Below, piece after piece: positions 8,095-15,501 of a stretch of DNA of 34,259 nucleotides. The translations under genes were made by a program, and so were the position numbers. Numbering within the stretch: the first letter of the stretch is position 1; each line of letters starts with the position of its first letter. Source of the stretch: Halalkalibacter oceani (GTDB lineage: Bacteria; Bacillota; Bacilli; Bacillales; Bacillaceae_D); the NCBI RefSeq assembly GCF_023715605.1, contig NZ_JAMBOL010000035.1, positions 1-34,259 of the forward strand, written 5' to 3'. Under the pieces are notes generated by a model that worked only from the letters and a program-made list of their open reading frames with translations, was not told the origin of the DNA and ran no database searches.

Positions 8095-8289
8095 GTTCTC
8101 TTGTTGCATGAACTTTCCTTATTTACCCAATTTAAGTATTGTTTTGTGTCTCTGGATATTGTAACCTGAAACTATTAAGAATGAATGTCTTTCAAAGATT
8201 GAAAGGACAAGCTGAGGTTATGAGAGAGTCTTTACAGCTGCGACCAGGCCAAAAAACAATAACGAGAATATAAAATGGAGGCTGGAAAA

Positions 8290-8766
8290 ATGCGAAAGAG
8301 ACGAGCGATGATGATGATCACGTTAACGGTTATTTTATTTGCGGGAGTTGGAACTGGCACGGTCGGATGGGCATCAAGTGATCTTCCATTTGGTAACGGT
8401 TCCGAAGACACCGTGCCCATGGATCATATGGACCCTACTCCGTTTGTTCCGGTGGCTGAGATAGATATGGAGGGAAAGAACGATACTGAGGAGCATCAAA
8501 AATCCCTTAAAGGTGTACCCATCAGTCATTCAGAAGCACCGGTTGAAGCTGTAGCAGGCGTAAATGCTCATGAAGACACCGTGCCCATGGATCATATGGA
8601 CCCTACTCCGTTTGTTCCGGTAGCCGAAATAGATATGGAAGGAGAGAACGCTATTGAGGAGCATCAAAAATCCCTTAAAGGTGTAACCTTGAGTCATTCA
8701 GAAGCACCGGTTGATGTAGCGAGTGATGAACCTATAGAAGTGGTAAAAGAAGTTGAAGTAGAGTAG
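8290..8766 (+). CDS. Secreted protein with two 56-residue tandem repeats
   Basis: A 158-residue acidic protein with an N-terminal signal peptide (MRKRRAMMMITLTVILFAGV, cleavage probably near VGWASS). Residues 39-94 and 95 onward are two copies of one unit starting EDTVPMDHMDPTPFVPVAE and containing EEHQKSLKGV and SHSEAPV. The frame extends back to 8275, but GGAGG at 8277-8281 is the ribosome binding site for the ATG at 8290. I do not recognise the family. The Met/His/Asp-rich DHMDP motif could bind a metal, but that is inference only. Confidence 0.72.
   Translation: MRKRRAMMMITLTVILFAGVGTGTVGWASSDLPFGNGSEDTVPMDHMDPTPFVPVAEIDMEGKNDTEEHQKSLKGVPISHSEAPVEAVAGVNAHEDTVPMDHMDPTPFVPVAEIDMEGENAIEEHQKSLKGVTLSHSEAPVDVASDEPIEVVKEVEVE
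8404..8715 (+). repeat. Tandem direct repeat, 168-bp period
   Basis: The DNA for the two protein repeats starts at 8404 and 8572. The first 50 or so bases are identical and later positions differ mostly at third codon positions, so the duplication is fairly recent and has stayed in frame. Confidence 0.9.
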
Positions 8767-8843
8767 ACGGATGAATGAAAGATAGTCCTTCTGCTTGTAT
8801 ATTATCGAGGGCGTGCCGATACATACAAGGGGGGATAAAATTG

Positions 8844-9161
8844 ATGAGTATGCTTAGCGCTGGAAGTTTGATTCTTGGATTAGTTGCTTGGATACTTCCT
8901 ATTATTAATCTTAATCGATATAGAGATGATAACCATGAGAATAAGAGGTGGGTTGTTTTGGTTATTATCAGTCTTAGTGCCTGTGCAATTTCACTGTGCT
9001 TTCAAATTTTTTATCACCATCATTTAGTAAAGATCGAGGAGTGGTCCACTCTGATGGATACGGCTGGTGCAGTGGCCTTCGTCTCTTCTGTTCTTCTGAT
9101 CATTACGATTTTGTTAAATGCCGCCACTCTGCTGGTCTATCAGAAGCAGGACGCTAAATAG
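8844..9161 (+). CDS. Small three-helix membrane protein of unknown function
   Basis: 105 residues from the ATG at 8844, which follows AGGGGGG at 9-nt spacing (the frame opens earlier, at 8775, without a ribosome site). Three transmembrane helices are apparent at about residues 4-20, 32-52 and 72-96, separated by short polar loops (NRYRDDNHENKR and HHHLVKIEEWSTLMD). It resembles uncharacterised membrane proteins of bacilli; I cannot assign a function. A strong terminator follows 10 bp after the stop codon. Confidence 0.7.
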   Translation: MSMLSAGSLILGLVAWILPIINLNRYRDDNHENKRWVVLVIISLSACAISLCFQIFYHHHLVKIEEWSTLMDTAGAVAFVSSVLLIITILLNAATLLVYQKQDAK

Positions 9162-9171
9162 ACCTGGATAA

Positions 9172-9215
9172 AATGAAAAGACCGCTTCTCCTGATGAGAT
9201 GGCGGTCTTTTCATT
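9172..9215 (+). terminator. Strong terminator with 14-bp perfect stem
   Basis: AATGAAAAGACCGC at 9172-9185 pairs perfectly with GCGGTCTTTTCATT at 9202-9215, with a 16-nt loop. The A-rich and T-rich arms allow it to work in both directions. It separates the forward genes from the minus-strand copper operon. Confidence 0.85.
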
Positions 9216-9451
9216 GACAGATAAGCATTTATAAAATTCCAGCCACCCATGTAGCCATTTCAAGGGAGTTGGTAAGCCTATTCAAAGAAGAGCAATGGGC
9301 TCTGCCCGCTGCGCGGTCCACAAGAAGAAACCTGCTTGTTGTTGACCTTAAAACATGGCAGCGGCTCTGTTCTGCGCCTGACTTTGCGCACTGCTTCGAG
9401 CTTGAGACAAATGGAAAAGCAACCTTTTTATCTCAAGCTCTTCTCTATGTG
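9216..9451. other. Intergenic stretch with a dispersed GC-rich motif and an inverted repeat
   Basis: No credible gene. It holds GGCTCTGCCCGCTGCGCGG at 9298-9316, related to two motifs at 13.7 kb, and a 10-bp perfect inverted repeat, GAGCTTGAGA at 9398-9407 and TCTCAAGCTC at 9431-9440. The latter lies just downstream of the copC-like gene (minus strand) and may stabilise or end its mRNA, although no T-run follows. Confidence 0.5.
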
Positions 9452-10039
9452 TTATTTTCTCCGTCTGACTAACCAGCCGGCTAATGCGCCAAATAGGATG
9501 ATGACGACGGCGGTCGTCAATAGGGGCACAATCGTTTCGGCTGCTGGCGGATCTTCTTCTTCGTCTGCTGTTGCCAGGTCAGGTTCTGTTGTTTCTTCTT
9601 CAATGGTCTCTTCTTGTTCCGTTTCCGGCTCTTCGGTTACTGGAGCGTCCTGCTCCTCTGTAGCCGCTTCATTTTCTGGTGCTGGTGCATCGACAGAAAA
9701 TGAAAACTCACCTTCTGTAGTATGAGTATCTGCGCCGATAATCGTCCAGGCGACCCGGTATTGGCCATTTGCCAGTGGCTCAGCGAGAGAAGCTGTTAGA
9801 ACAGGGCTGTCAATGCTGATGTCCTCAACCGGCACTTCTTCTTCATTTTCGTTAAATAGCTGGATGGTGCTTAATGGCTCGATTCCGGCATCGAATTGAA
9901 GTTCAAGTGTATCGAGTGGTTCTTCAACCGTTTCTCCGTCGGCCGGAGTTGATGATTCCAGGTGGGAATGAGCGCCGGCGGCGGCTGGAAAGAGCAAGAG
10001 ACAATAGATACAAGCTAGCAGCAAAAAGTAATTCTTCAT
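9452..10039 (-). CDS. CopC-domain copper-binding protein, membrane anchored
   Basis: A 195-residue exported protein. After the signal peptide (cleavage near AAAGA) the mature chain begins HSHLESSTPADGE, the N-terminal His motif of CopC/YcnJ-type copper proteins. The beta-sandwich ends about residue 118 with the second His site in GADTHTTEGEFSFSV. A Glu/Thr/Pro-rich linker (about 120-165) leads to a C-terminal transmembrane helix and RRRK tail. The ATG at 10039 follows AAAGGGG. It is the last gene of the minus-strand cluster, 17 bp after the His-rich lipoprotein. Role: periplasm-equivalent copper binding or delivery. Confidence 0.87.
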   Translation of the reverse strand: MKNYFLLLACIYCLLLFPAAAGAHSHLESSTPADGETVEEPLDTLELQFDAGIEPLSTIQLFNENEEEVPVEDISIDSPVLTASLAEPLANGQYRVAWTIIGADTHTTEGEFSFSVDAPAPENEAATEEQDAPVTEEPETEQEETIEEETTEPDLATADEEEDPPAAETIVPLLTTAVVIILFGALAGWLVRRRK

Positions 10040-10056
10040 CAATTTTCCCCTTTCAT

Positions 10057-10524
10057 TTATTCATGATGGTCATGAGCGTGATGATCTTCTTCATTGTCGG
10101 TCTGCTCATGAGCGGATTCCTGTTCGGATACATCGCCAACGGCAATGTCCTGTACCGGCATGACGTGCAAGTCGCGGGCGGAAACATGCGTCTGAACGGA
10201 ATAGAGCCCGTCCTCGGCAAAGGCATGGGTCAATTGATAGACTCCGTCACCGGCGTGCTCCGCTTCAAGCATCTCGCCATTGTCGCGATCATCGGCCTTC
10301 CAGATTTCAAATTGAACATCCGAGGCATCGTCAACCAATTCACCACCCTGGGTGACGCGGACCGCCAATTCAAGCTCTTCATTTGGTTCGGCTGTGTCGG
10401 GCGCGATAATTTCTGCTTCTAATGGAGCGGCGACGCCGCCTCCCAGCTCGTCTTCCGGTTCTGCCTGGCAGGCTGCCGTAAGCAAAATCGTTAGCATAAG
10501 TAAGCTTTTTACTACTAATTTCAT
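10057..10524 (-). CDS. His-rich lipoprotein with YtkA/FixH-like domain
   Basis: 155 residues. A lipoprotein signal peptide ends in the lipobox LTAAC with lipid-modified Cys19. Residues 35-125 form an Ig-like domain of the YtkA/FixH type (beta strands around VQFEIWKA and GVYQLTHAFAEDGLYSVQTHV). The tail DNEEDHHAHDHHE is a likely metal-binding cluster. It sits directly upstream of the CopC-like gene, with AGAAAGGTGATTATCC before its ATG. Together the pair looks like an extracellular copper-handling set, possibly for cytochrome oxidase assembly or copper tolerance; this is inference from family and context. Confidence 0.8.
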   Translation of the reverse strand: MKLVVKSLLMLTILLTAACQAEPEDELGGGVAAPLEAEIIAPDTAEPNEELELAVRVTQGGELVDDASDVQFEIWKADDRDNGEMLEAEHAGDGVYQLTHAFAEDGLYSVQTHVSARDLHVMPVQDIAVGDVSEQESAHEQTDNEEDHHAHDHHE

Positions 10525-10554
10525 TGGATAATCACCTTTCTTGAATATGCATCT

Positions 10555-10600
10555 ATCTGAATTTTAGCGTGAAATTGTGAAGCTGGAGTGAAATTTCATC
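10555..10600 (-). promoter_or_regulatory. Candidate response-regulator binding repeats before the lipoprotein-CopC genes
   Basis: On the minus strand the 91-bp gap between the kinase and the lipoprotein holds three TTCAC units close together (TTCACTCCAGCTTCACAATTT, then another CACGC), followed by TAAAAT. Direct repeats of this kind are typical for OmpR-family regulators, and a regulator of that family is encoded just upstream. No footprint evidence; the promoter elements are not clear. Confidence 0.35.
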
Positions 10601-10615
10601 ATTGCGCGAAAATGT

Positions 10616-12004
10616 TCACATTTCCAGCGGCAGGACGAGGCGGACGATCGTACCGGCGCCCTCTCCTGAAACGAACTCAAGCTCTCCCCGATGCTTCTTC
10701 ACAATTTGGGCGACGATGGCCAAGCCTAAACCGGTACCGCCATCTTTCCGGGTGCGGGCTTTGTTGACCCGGTAAAAGCGCTCTGTCACATGCGGCACAT
10801 CCTGTTTAGGAATCCCGGGCCCGTTGTCGGAAATGGTCAGCTCCGCCGAGGCACCTCGAACCGCGAGAGTGACGTCAATTGTTTCATGCGGTGGAGAATA
10901 GCGTAGCGCGTTATCGAGCAGGTTGCGCACGACCTGTTCAAGCCGGTCGCTGTCGCCGGAAATGATGCAGTCTTCATCGAGCTGTCGCTTAATCGTGACA
11001 CTTCTTTGTTCACTGATCACTTCAAATGCTTCAACGACGTCATTGATCAGCTGGGCAAAGGCGATCGGTTCGAGCTTCATCGGATACGATTCCCCTTCCA
11101 GCTGAGCGAGGTCAAGCAAATCATTGACAAGACGCTCCAGCCGATTCGCTTCATTTTGAATAATCGTCAGTCCCTTTTTCGGCTCAATCACCGATTCCTC
11201 CACAGCTTCTGCGTAGCCTTTCATATAGCTTAACGGAGTGCGCAGCTCATGTGAAACATTGGCAAGAAATTCACGCCGCTTCATTTCGACTTCTTCCAGA
11301 GAAGTTGAAAGCGTGTTAAAAGACTGAGCAAGCTGGCCAAGCTCGTCCTTACGCGCCTCGATCGCAATTCGCTGGGAAAAATCGCCGCCAGCCATCCGTC
11401 CGGCAATCTGCTTCATTTCAAGCAGTGGGGCAACGAAGGCATTGGTGATTCTTCGCCCAAGGAACAAAATAAGCAGGAAGAATACAAGCATGCCGATTAC
11501 CAGCGTATCGCGAATCGCCAAAAATGGTTCATGCACCTCTGAAAGAGGATTCGTTAAAAAGATCGATCCCGCCAGATGACCGTCGTGGAAGAGCGGAATG
11601 GCCACCCCGAGTATATCCTGCTGAAAACGGGGATGAGGCCGAATCATGACAACCGTTTCACCATTGAGCAGCTGCTGCCGCTCTTCAAATGTAATCAGTG
11701 TTTCATTGGAGTATGGATCAAAGGGCGAGCCGCCGCCAAGCAGCATCGGGTCAGCGGTAAACAGAATGTCAGCGGCTGTGCTTTCAGTTACCCAGTCGAT
11801 CCGTTCGGCAAATGCTTCGCTGTTGCCAGATGTCTGATACGTTTCAGCAAGCTCTTCTCCCTGTCTGACGAAAAGCTCAATCTGCTTATCGAGATAAAGC
11901 CGTTCATACAAATAGAAGGTTAACATGACGCCCGCCCCGAGGAAAAAGAGCGCGACCGCGAAAACCGTTGCCCATACCTTCGTTTTAATGGAAAGTCGTG
12001 TCAT
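10616..12004 (-). CDS. Two-component sensor histidine kinase
   Basis: A 462-residue membrane kinase. TM1 is about 10-32, the extracellular sensor about 33-163, and TM2 about 164-184, then a HAMP domain to about 240. The HisKA domain carries phospho-accepting His252 in SHELRTPLSYMKGY. The ATPase domain shows the N-box NLLDNALRYS, G1 DNGPGIP and G2 GGTGLGLAI. The start ATG overlaps the regulator's stop codon (ATGA), so the pair is translationally coupled. The sensor domain has an HPHP-like IRPHPRF stretch but no known metal motif. Copper, redox or envelope stress is suggested by the neighbours only. Confidence 0.93.
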   Translation of the reverse strand: MTRLSIKTKVWATVFAVALFFLGAGVMLTFYLYERLYLDKQIELFVRQGEELAETYQTSGNSEAFAERIDWVTESTAADILFTADPMLLGGGSPFDPYSNETLITFEERQQLLNGETVVMIRPHPRFQQDILGVAIPLFHDGHLAGSIFLTNPLSEVHEPFLAIRDTLVIGMLVFFLLILFLGRRITNAFVAPLLEMKQIAGRMAGGDFSQRIAIEARKDELGQLAQSFNTLSTSLEEVEMKRREFLANVSHELRTPLSYMKGYAEAVEESVIEPKKGLTIIQNEANRLERLVNDLLDLAQLEGESYPMKLEPIAFAQLINDVVEAFEVISEQRSVTIKRQLDEDCIISGDSDRLEQVVRNLLDNALRYSPPHETIDVTLAVRGASAELTISDNGPGIPKQDVPHVTERFYRVNKARTRKDGGTGLGLAIVAQIVKKHRGELEFVSGEGAGTIVRLVLPLEM

Positions 12005-12684
12005 GATTGCCCCTCGAATTTGTAGCCGATGCCCCAGACCGTTTTAATCATCGCACCAGCCGACTTTAGTTTCAGCCGTAATGTTTTAATATGAGTGTCG
12101 ACTGTCCGGAGCGTGCCGTACTCCGAGTCGATGCCCCAAATCCTGTCATAGAGCTGCTCTCTGGTGAAAACCTGACCTTCGTGCTCAATTAGAAAGACGA
12201 GCAGATCATACTCGCGCCTTGTAATGGGAACCGCCGTGCCGGCCAGTGTCAGCTCACGGGCATGCTTATCAATGAGCAGGGGACCACGACGTAAAACCTC
12301 ATGCGGCTGCGAGAAAGCGCGGCTGCGGCGCAATGCCGCTTCAATACGCGCCATCAGCTCGCGCGGGCTGAAAGGCTTGACGACGTAATCATCCGCACCG
12401 ATTTTCAGCCCTTTGATTTTATCCTCTTCACTGCTTCTGGCGGTCAGCATGACGATTGGTACGGATGAAAAGGCGCGGATTTTCTCGCACGTCGTAAAGC
12501 CGTCCATTCCGGGCATCATTACATCGAGCACAATTAGATCAATGTCATGCCGGGCGAGCAGGCTGAGTGCTTCGACACCGCTTGAGGCACAGGTCACCTC
12601 ATATTCAGTTTTTAAATAAGAAGCGACAAGCTCCAGCAAGGCTTCCTCATCATCGACTAAGAGAATATGGGGCAGCGTCTTCAT
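12001..12684 (-). CDS. OmpR/PhoB-family response regulator
   Basis: A 227-residue DNA-binding regulator. The receiver domain (1-120) has the acidic pair DD at 11-12, phospho-accepting Asp54 (VLDVMMPGMDG) and Lys103 (VVKPFS). The C-terminal winged helix (about 130-225) includes TRREYDLLVFLIEHEGQVF and RTVDTHIKTLRLKLK. It overlaps the propeller gene upstream and the kinase downstream by 4 bp each (ATGA both times), so the three form one transcript. Likely targets are its own operon and the lipoprotein-CopC genes. Confidence 0.94.
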   Translation of the reverse strand: MKTLPHILLVDDEEALLELVASYLKTEYEVTCASSGVEALSLLARHDIDLIVLDVMMPGMDGFTTCEKIRAFSSVPIVMLTARSSEEDKIKGLKIGADDYVVKPFSPRELMARIEAALRRSRAFSQPHEVLRRGPLLIDKHARELTLAGTAVPITRREYDLLVFLIEHEGQVFTREQLYDRIWGIDSEYGTLRTVDTHIKTLRLKLKSAGAMIKTVWGIGYKFEGQS

Positions 12685-13652
12685 TCTGATTCCTCCAGCA
12701 CAATAGTATAAGGACCCGGCGCCACAGGTTCTTCGTGAATAAGCGAGAACGTGGCAAGGTCAATGACGGATACTGTATCACTGTCAAGGCTTGTCACGAC
12801 GATGGTCGAACGATTGCCCGCCATCCCGTTTGGATTATGACCAACCTCCAGACGGTCAACGACCTCATTTTCTGTCGTATCGATTTTATAAAGGGAATGA
12901 TCCCCGTGACATAGCACATACAAATAAGAAGTATCCGGCTGCTTGAAAAATGCGACAGGCATCAGGCCGACCGTGATTTCCTGTAATGGCTGCCCCGTTT
13001 CCTTATCATAGGCGATTATCCGATTATTTAATTCCCCGAATGGCCCATGCCCGCCAATCCATAGCTGACGGCCGTCTTCAAGCAGTCCAACCGGGCGCTC
13101 CATGACGGAGAATGTCCTTAAAACCTCGGCAGTGGCGCTGTCGATGACCGTAACGGTATGGCTGCGTTCATTTAAGACGTACAATGTACCGTCGGAGGCA
13201 AGATGGAGGTCGGTCGGGGCTTCGCCGACGTCGATGCTGCCGAGCTGCTCGTTTTTGTGGTAATCAATGATGTGAACCTGATCGTTGATGATATCGGAAA
13301 CATAGAGCTGCTCGTCTTCGGCAGAGAAGGCCAGCGCCGTTAATCCTTCATTCAATTCAAGCAAGGGGCGGCTTTTTCCTTCAGCGAGATCAAACAGAAA
13401 TAAAGAGGTTTCCTCCTGACTTGTGGCGATGAGCTGCCGGTCGCCGGTCCGGATCATATCGGTTAGCACCGCGCGACTGTTCGCCGTGACTGCGACCTGC
13501 CAGTTTTCATCGAGAAAAGTGAGCGTCGGCTCTTTGGCGTGCGAAAGGATCGTCAGCGGCTTGTCTGAAGGCGGTTCAGTAAAATGCTGCTCACTGCATC
13601 CGCCAACGGTTAGGAGGCAGGCAGCGAGCAGAGCAGAAAGAATATGCTTCAT
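12681..13652 (-). CDS. Beta-propeller lipoprotein (YVTN repeats)
   Basis: A 323-residue lipoprotein: the signal peptide ends in TVGGC with lipid-modified Cys19, followed by about six YVTN/NHL-like blades, seen as repeats such as GEAPTDLHLASDGTLYVLNE and GHNPNGMAGNRSTIVVTS. Propellers of this kind occur with copper/redox systems (nitrous-oxide and cytochrome pathways) and as binding scaffolds. The ATG at 13652 follows GGTGGAGA; the longer frame from 13673 lacks a ribosome site. It heads the regulator-kinase operon, which is unusual and suggests an accessory role in signal sensing. Confidence 0.85.
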   Translation of the reverse strand: MKHILSALLAACLLTVGGCSEQHFTEPPSDKPLTILSHAKEPTLTFLDENWQVAVTANSRAVLTDMIRTGDRQLIATSQEETSLFLFDLAEGKSRPLLELNEGLTALAFSAEDEQLYVSDIINDQVHIIDYHKNEQLGSIDVGEAPTDLHLASDGTLYVLNERSHTVTVIDSATAEVLRTFSVMERPVGLLEDGRQLWIGGHGPFGELNNRIIAYDKETGQPLQEITVGLMPVAFFKQPDTSYLYVLCHGDHSLYKIDTTENEVVDRLEVGHNPNGMAGNRSTIVVTSLDSDTVSVIDLATFSLIHEEPVAPGPYTIVLEESE

Positions 13653-13676
13653 CAGTCTCCACCATTTCTTCATTTA

Positions 13677-13850
13677 TTAAAATTTCCGGGGCTGATTCGA
13701 GGAAGGACATCGGCTCCGCACGTTACGCGGCCGTCTGAAAAGAACCCCGCTTTCAGACGGCCTTACATGATTGTAACGGCTCCGCACGCCGCTTCTAGGA
13801 AAAGCCGCTACGCGGTTTTCTTATGGTACTATCATAGCATGGAATTGTGA
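13677..13850. repeat. Intergenic structured element with two GGCTCCGCACG motifs and a 12-bp hairpin
   Basis: GGCCGTCTGAAA at 13729-13740 pairs perfectly with TTTCAGACGGCC at 13751-13762 (10-nt loop). It is preceded by GGCTCCGCACGTTACGCGG (13712-13730). A second copy of GGCTCCGCACG (13778-13788) is followed by a GC-rich hairpin-like stretch ending CGCTACGCGG. A related motif lies at 9298-9316. Both flanking genes point away, so this is not their terminator. It looks like a small interspersed palindromic repeat. Confidence 0.55.
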
Positions 13851-13924
13851 AAAAACATTGAAGTCAGGTTACAGTAGAAGGAGAAGGCATGTTCAACGCG
13901 AATTCGTAGGAGGAGGGATTTAGG

Positions 13925-15016
13925 ATGAGAAACATGATCGATACACCAGCATTAGTTGTTGACTTAGATAAAATGGAGGCGCAATTAAAGCGGATGGCGA
14001 ATATCGCGGCGAGAAAGAAGCTGAAGCTTCGTCCGCATACGAAGACCCATAAAAGTCCGGCGATCGCTTTGCAGCAGCTCGCGCTCGGGGCAACAGGGAT
14101 TACAGTTGCCAAGCTGGGCGAGGCCGAGGTAATGCGCCGGCACGGCATTGATGATATTTTAATTGCGTATCCGCTGATTGGAAAGAAGAAGCTTGAACGC
14201 CTGCGGGAGCTTGCGAAGGACACAAAGGTCACTGTCGCGCTTGATAGTGTGGAGGTGGCGCGCGGAATTGCTGCTGTTGGCGAGCAGCTTGGAAGGAAGA
14301 TCCCTGTTTATCTTGAAGTAGATACGGGATTGGGGCGTTGTGGACTTCAGCCGTCCGAGGAGATTGTCAGACTGGCGGAGCAGGTTATGAAGCTGTCCTT
14401 TTTGGAGATTACCGGAGTAATGACGCATTCCGGTACTGCCTATAAAGTTAGAACGAAGGAAGAGCTGCAGGAAGTCAGCCGGCTAGAGGCGGAAGGTCTG
14501 CTGTCCGCTCAGCAGATGGTAGATGACAAGCTCGGCTACAAGATTCCGGAAGTCAGCGCCGGTTCTTCCCCGACTGCGTATGATGAGCAGAACTTTCCGG
14601 GTTTGACGGAAATGAGGCCGGGGACCTATGTGTTCAATGATGCGACATTGGCTTCGCTCGGCGTCGTTGACGAACAGGATTGCGCGCTTTCTGTTTATAC
14701 GACAATTGTCAGCGCACCGGCTGCTGATCGCGTCATTATTGATGCCGGCTCAAAAACGTTAACCTCGGATCAGGGTGCTTTTACGAAAGGATTTGGCCGA
14801 ATAAAAGGCGAGGATCATGTCTGGGTAAGCTGGCTGTCAGAGGAGCATGGCGTGATTGAACTGGAGGAGGGGCATTCCTGGCGAATCGGTGATCAAATCG
14901 AGGTGATCCCGAATCATGTTTGTCCGACGGTGAACCTTGCTGATGAAGTCATCGGCATCAGAAATGGGAGAATAGAAAAGGTGTTTTCGATTGAAGCGCG
15001 GGGAAAGAATAAATAA
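13925..15016 (+). CDS. D-threonine aldolase/D-serine dehydratase-type PLP enzyme
   Basis: A 363-residue fold-type III PLP enzyme (alanine-racemase-like N-terminal barrel plus DSD/D-TA C-terminal domain). The PLP lysine is in the RPHTKTHK motif at residues 36-43, with Lys40 the likely Schiff-base residue. The DTGLGRCG loop and the SAGSSPT phosphate-binding motif are present. The C-terminal metal site of the family appears as His-x-Cys in NHVCPTVN. Family members cleave D-threonine to glycine and acetaldehyde or dehydrate D-serine; substrate is not decided here. The ATG follows GGAGGAGGG. Confidence 0.88.
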   Translation: MRNMIDTPALVVDLDKMEAQLKRMANIAARKKLKLRPHTKTHKSPAIALQQLALGATGITVAKLGEAEVMRRHGIDDILIAYPLIGKKKLERLRELAKDTKVTVALDSVEVARGIAAVGEQLGRKIPVYLEVDTGLGRCGLQPSEEIVRLAEQVMKLSFLEITGVMTHSGTAYKVRTKEELQEVSRLEAEGLLSAQQMVDDKLGYKIPEVSAGSSPTAYDEQNFPGLTEMRPGTYVFNDATLASLGVVDEQDCALSVYTTIVSAPAADRVIIDAGSKTLTSDQGAFTKGFGRIKGEDHVWVSWLSEEHGVIELEEGHSWRIGDQIEVIPNHVCPTVNLADEVIGIRNGRIEKVFSIEARGKNK

Positions 15017-15017
15017 G

Positions 15018-15075
15018 CGAATGATGGGGTGGCGGATTGGTCAGCGTTTGACCGGCTTCGACACCCCATCATTCG
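15018..15075. terminator. Long GC-rich hairpin after the D-amino-acid enzyme
   Basis: CGAATGATGGGGTG (15018-15031) pairs perfectly with CACCCCATCATTCG (15062-15075), and an inner GGTCA/TGACC stem sits in the loop. There is no T-run on the plus strand. It lies between convergent genes (the enzyme and the YjcZ-like gene), so it may act as a two-way transcription barrier or an mRNA-stabilising structure. Confidence 0.6.
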
Positions 15076-15110
15076 TCGTGCCTATGTCTGACTGCTACCA
15101 AGGTGGATGA

Positions 15111-15206
15111 TTAGCAGCAGTATGAAGCACCGATAATAATTAAGAGGATAAACAGAACGACAAGTAATGCGAAACCGTTGCTATAACCACCAGTATGTCC
15201 GCTCAT
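15111..15206 (-). CDS. YjcZ-family tiny transmembrane protein
   Basis: A 31-codon gene on the minus strand. The product starts MSGHTGGYSNGFALLVVLFI, continues with a hydrophobic LLIIIGAS segment and ends YCC. This is the layout of the YjcZ/YjcM-type tiny sporulation-associated proteins of bacilli: a Gly/Ser-rich start, the G-F-A-L-x-V-V-L-F-I-L-L-I-I helix and an aromatic end. AAAGGCGGTG precedes the ATG at 5-nt spacing. Function in these proteins is poorly known; expression in sporulating cells is reported for relatives. The paired C-terminal cysteines are a little unusual. Confidence 0.85.
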   Translation of the reverse strand: MSGHTGGYSNGFALLVVLFILLIIIGASYCC

Positions 15207-15501
15207 ATTGGCACCGCCTTTCAGGTGAGGATACTATAGATTATGCGCCCTCCGAAAAAAGGAACTGGGCGAGTGCGGAATTTCGGGTTCTTTTCAAAAC
15301 TGTGTATAAAGTCAGACTTGCCTGAGCCACCTCTGTAACAAAAATTGGCATCCGCTCAGGCGTTTTTCCTAAAGGGAAAAAGGGAATAAGGCAAGCAAGC
15401 AGAACAATGCGCGTAAAATTGGTAAAATAAATGTAACGTATTTTTAAAGGCTTAAATGGTATGATGGGACTACAGCGTTATGATAGATTGGAGGCAGTCG
15501 A
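15207..15501. other. Intergenic stretch with an orphan terminator-like hairpin
   Basis: No gene is seen. GCCTGAGC (15320-15327) pairs with GCTCAGGC (15354-15361), followed by GTTTTTCC, an intrinsic-terminator pattern on the plus strand, with no forward gene upstream of it. It may end a short RNA starting about 15.24 kb or attenuate the moxR transcript. A TATGAT hexamer at about 15461-15466 could be the moxR -10 box, but no good -35 box lies at the right distance. Confidence 0.4.

Noticed and set aside
7717-8109. Minus-strand 130-codon frame over the YPYY gene
   Set aside because: Shadow of the repetitive forward gene; the repeats keep the other strand free of stops.
3365-8180. CCTGAAAC at about 3366 and 8167 as shared ECF promoter -35 boxes
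   Set aside because: No matching -10 sequence at a constant distance in the two places.
9269-9472. Forward open frame of 67 codons
   Set aside because: Weak start context, and it overlaps the end of the CopC-like gene and an inverted repeat; protein composition is not convincing.
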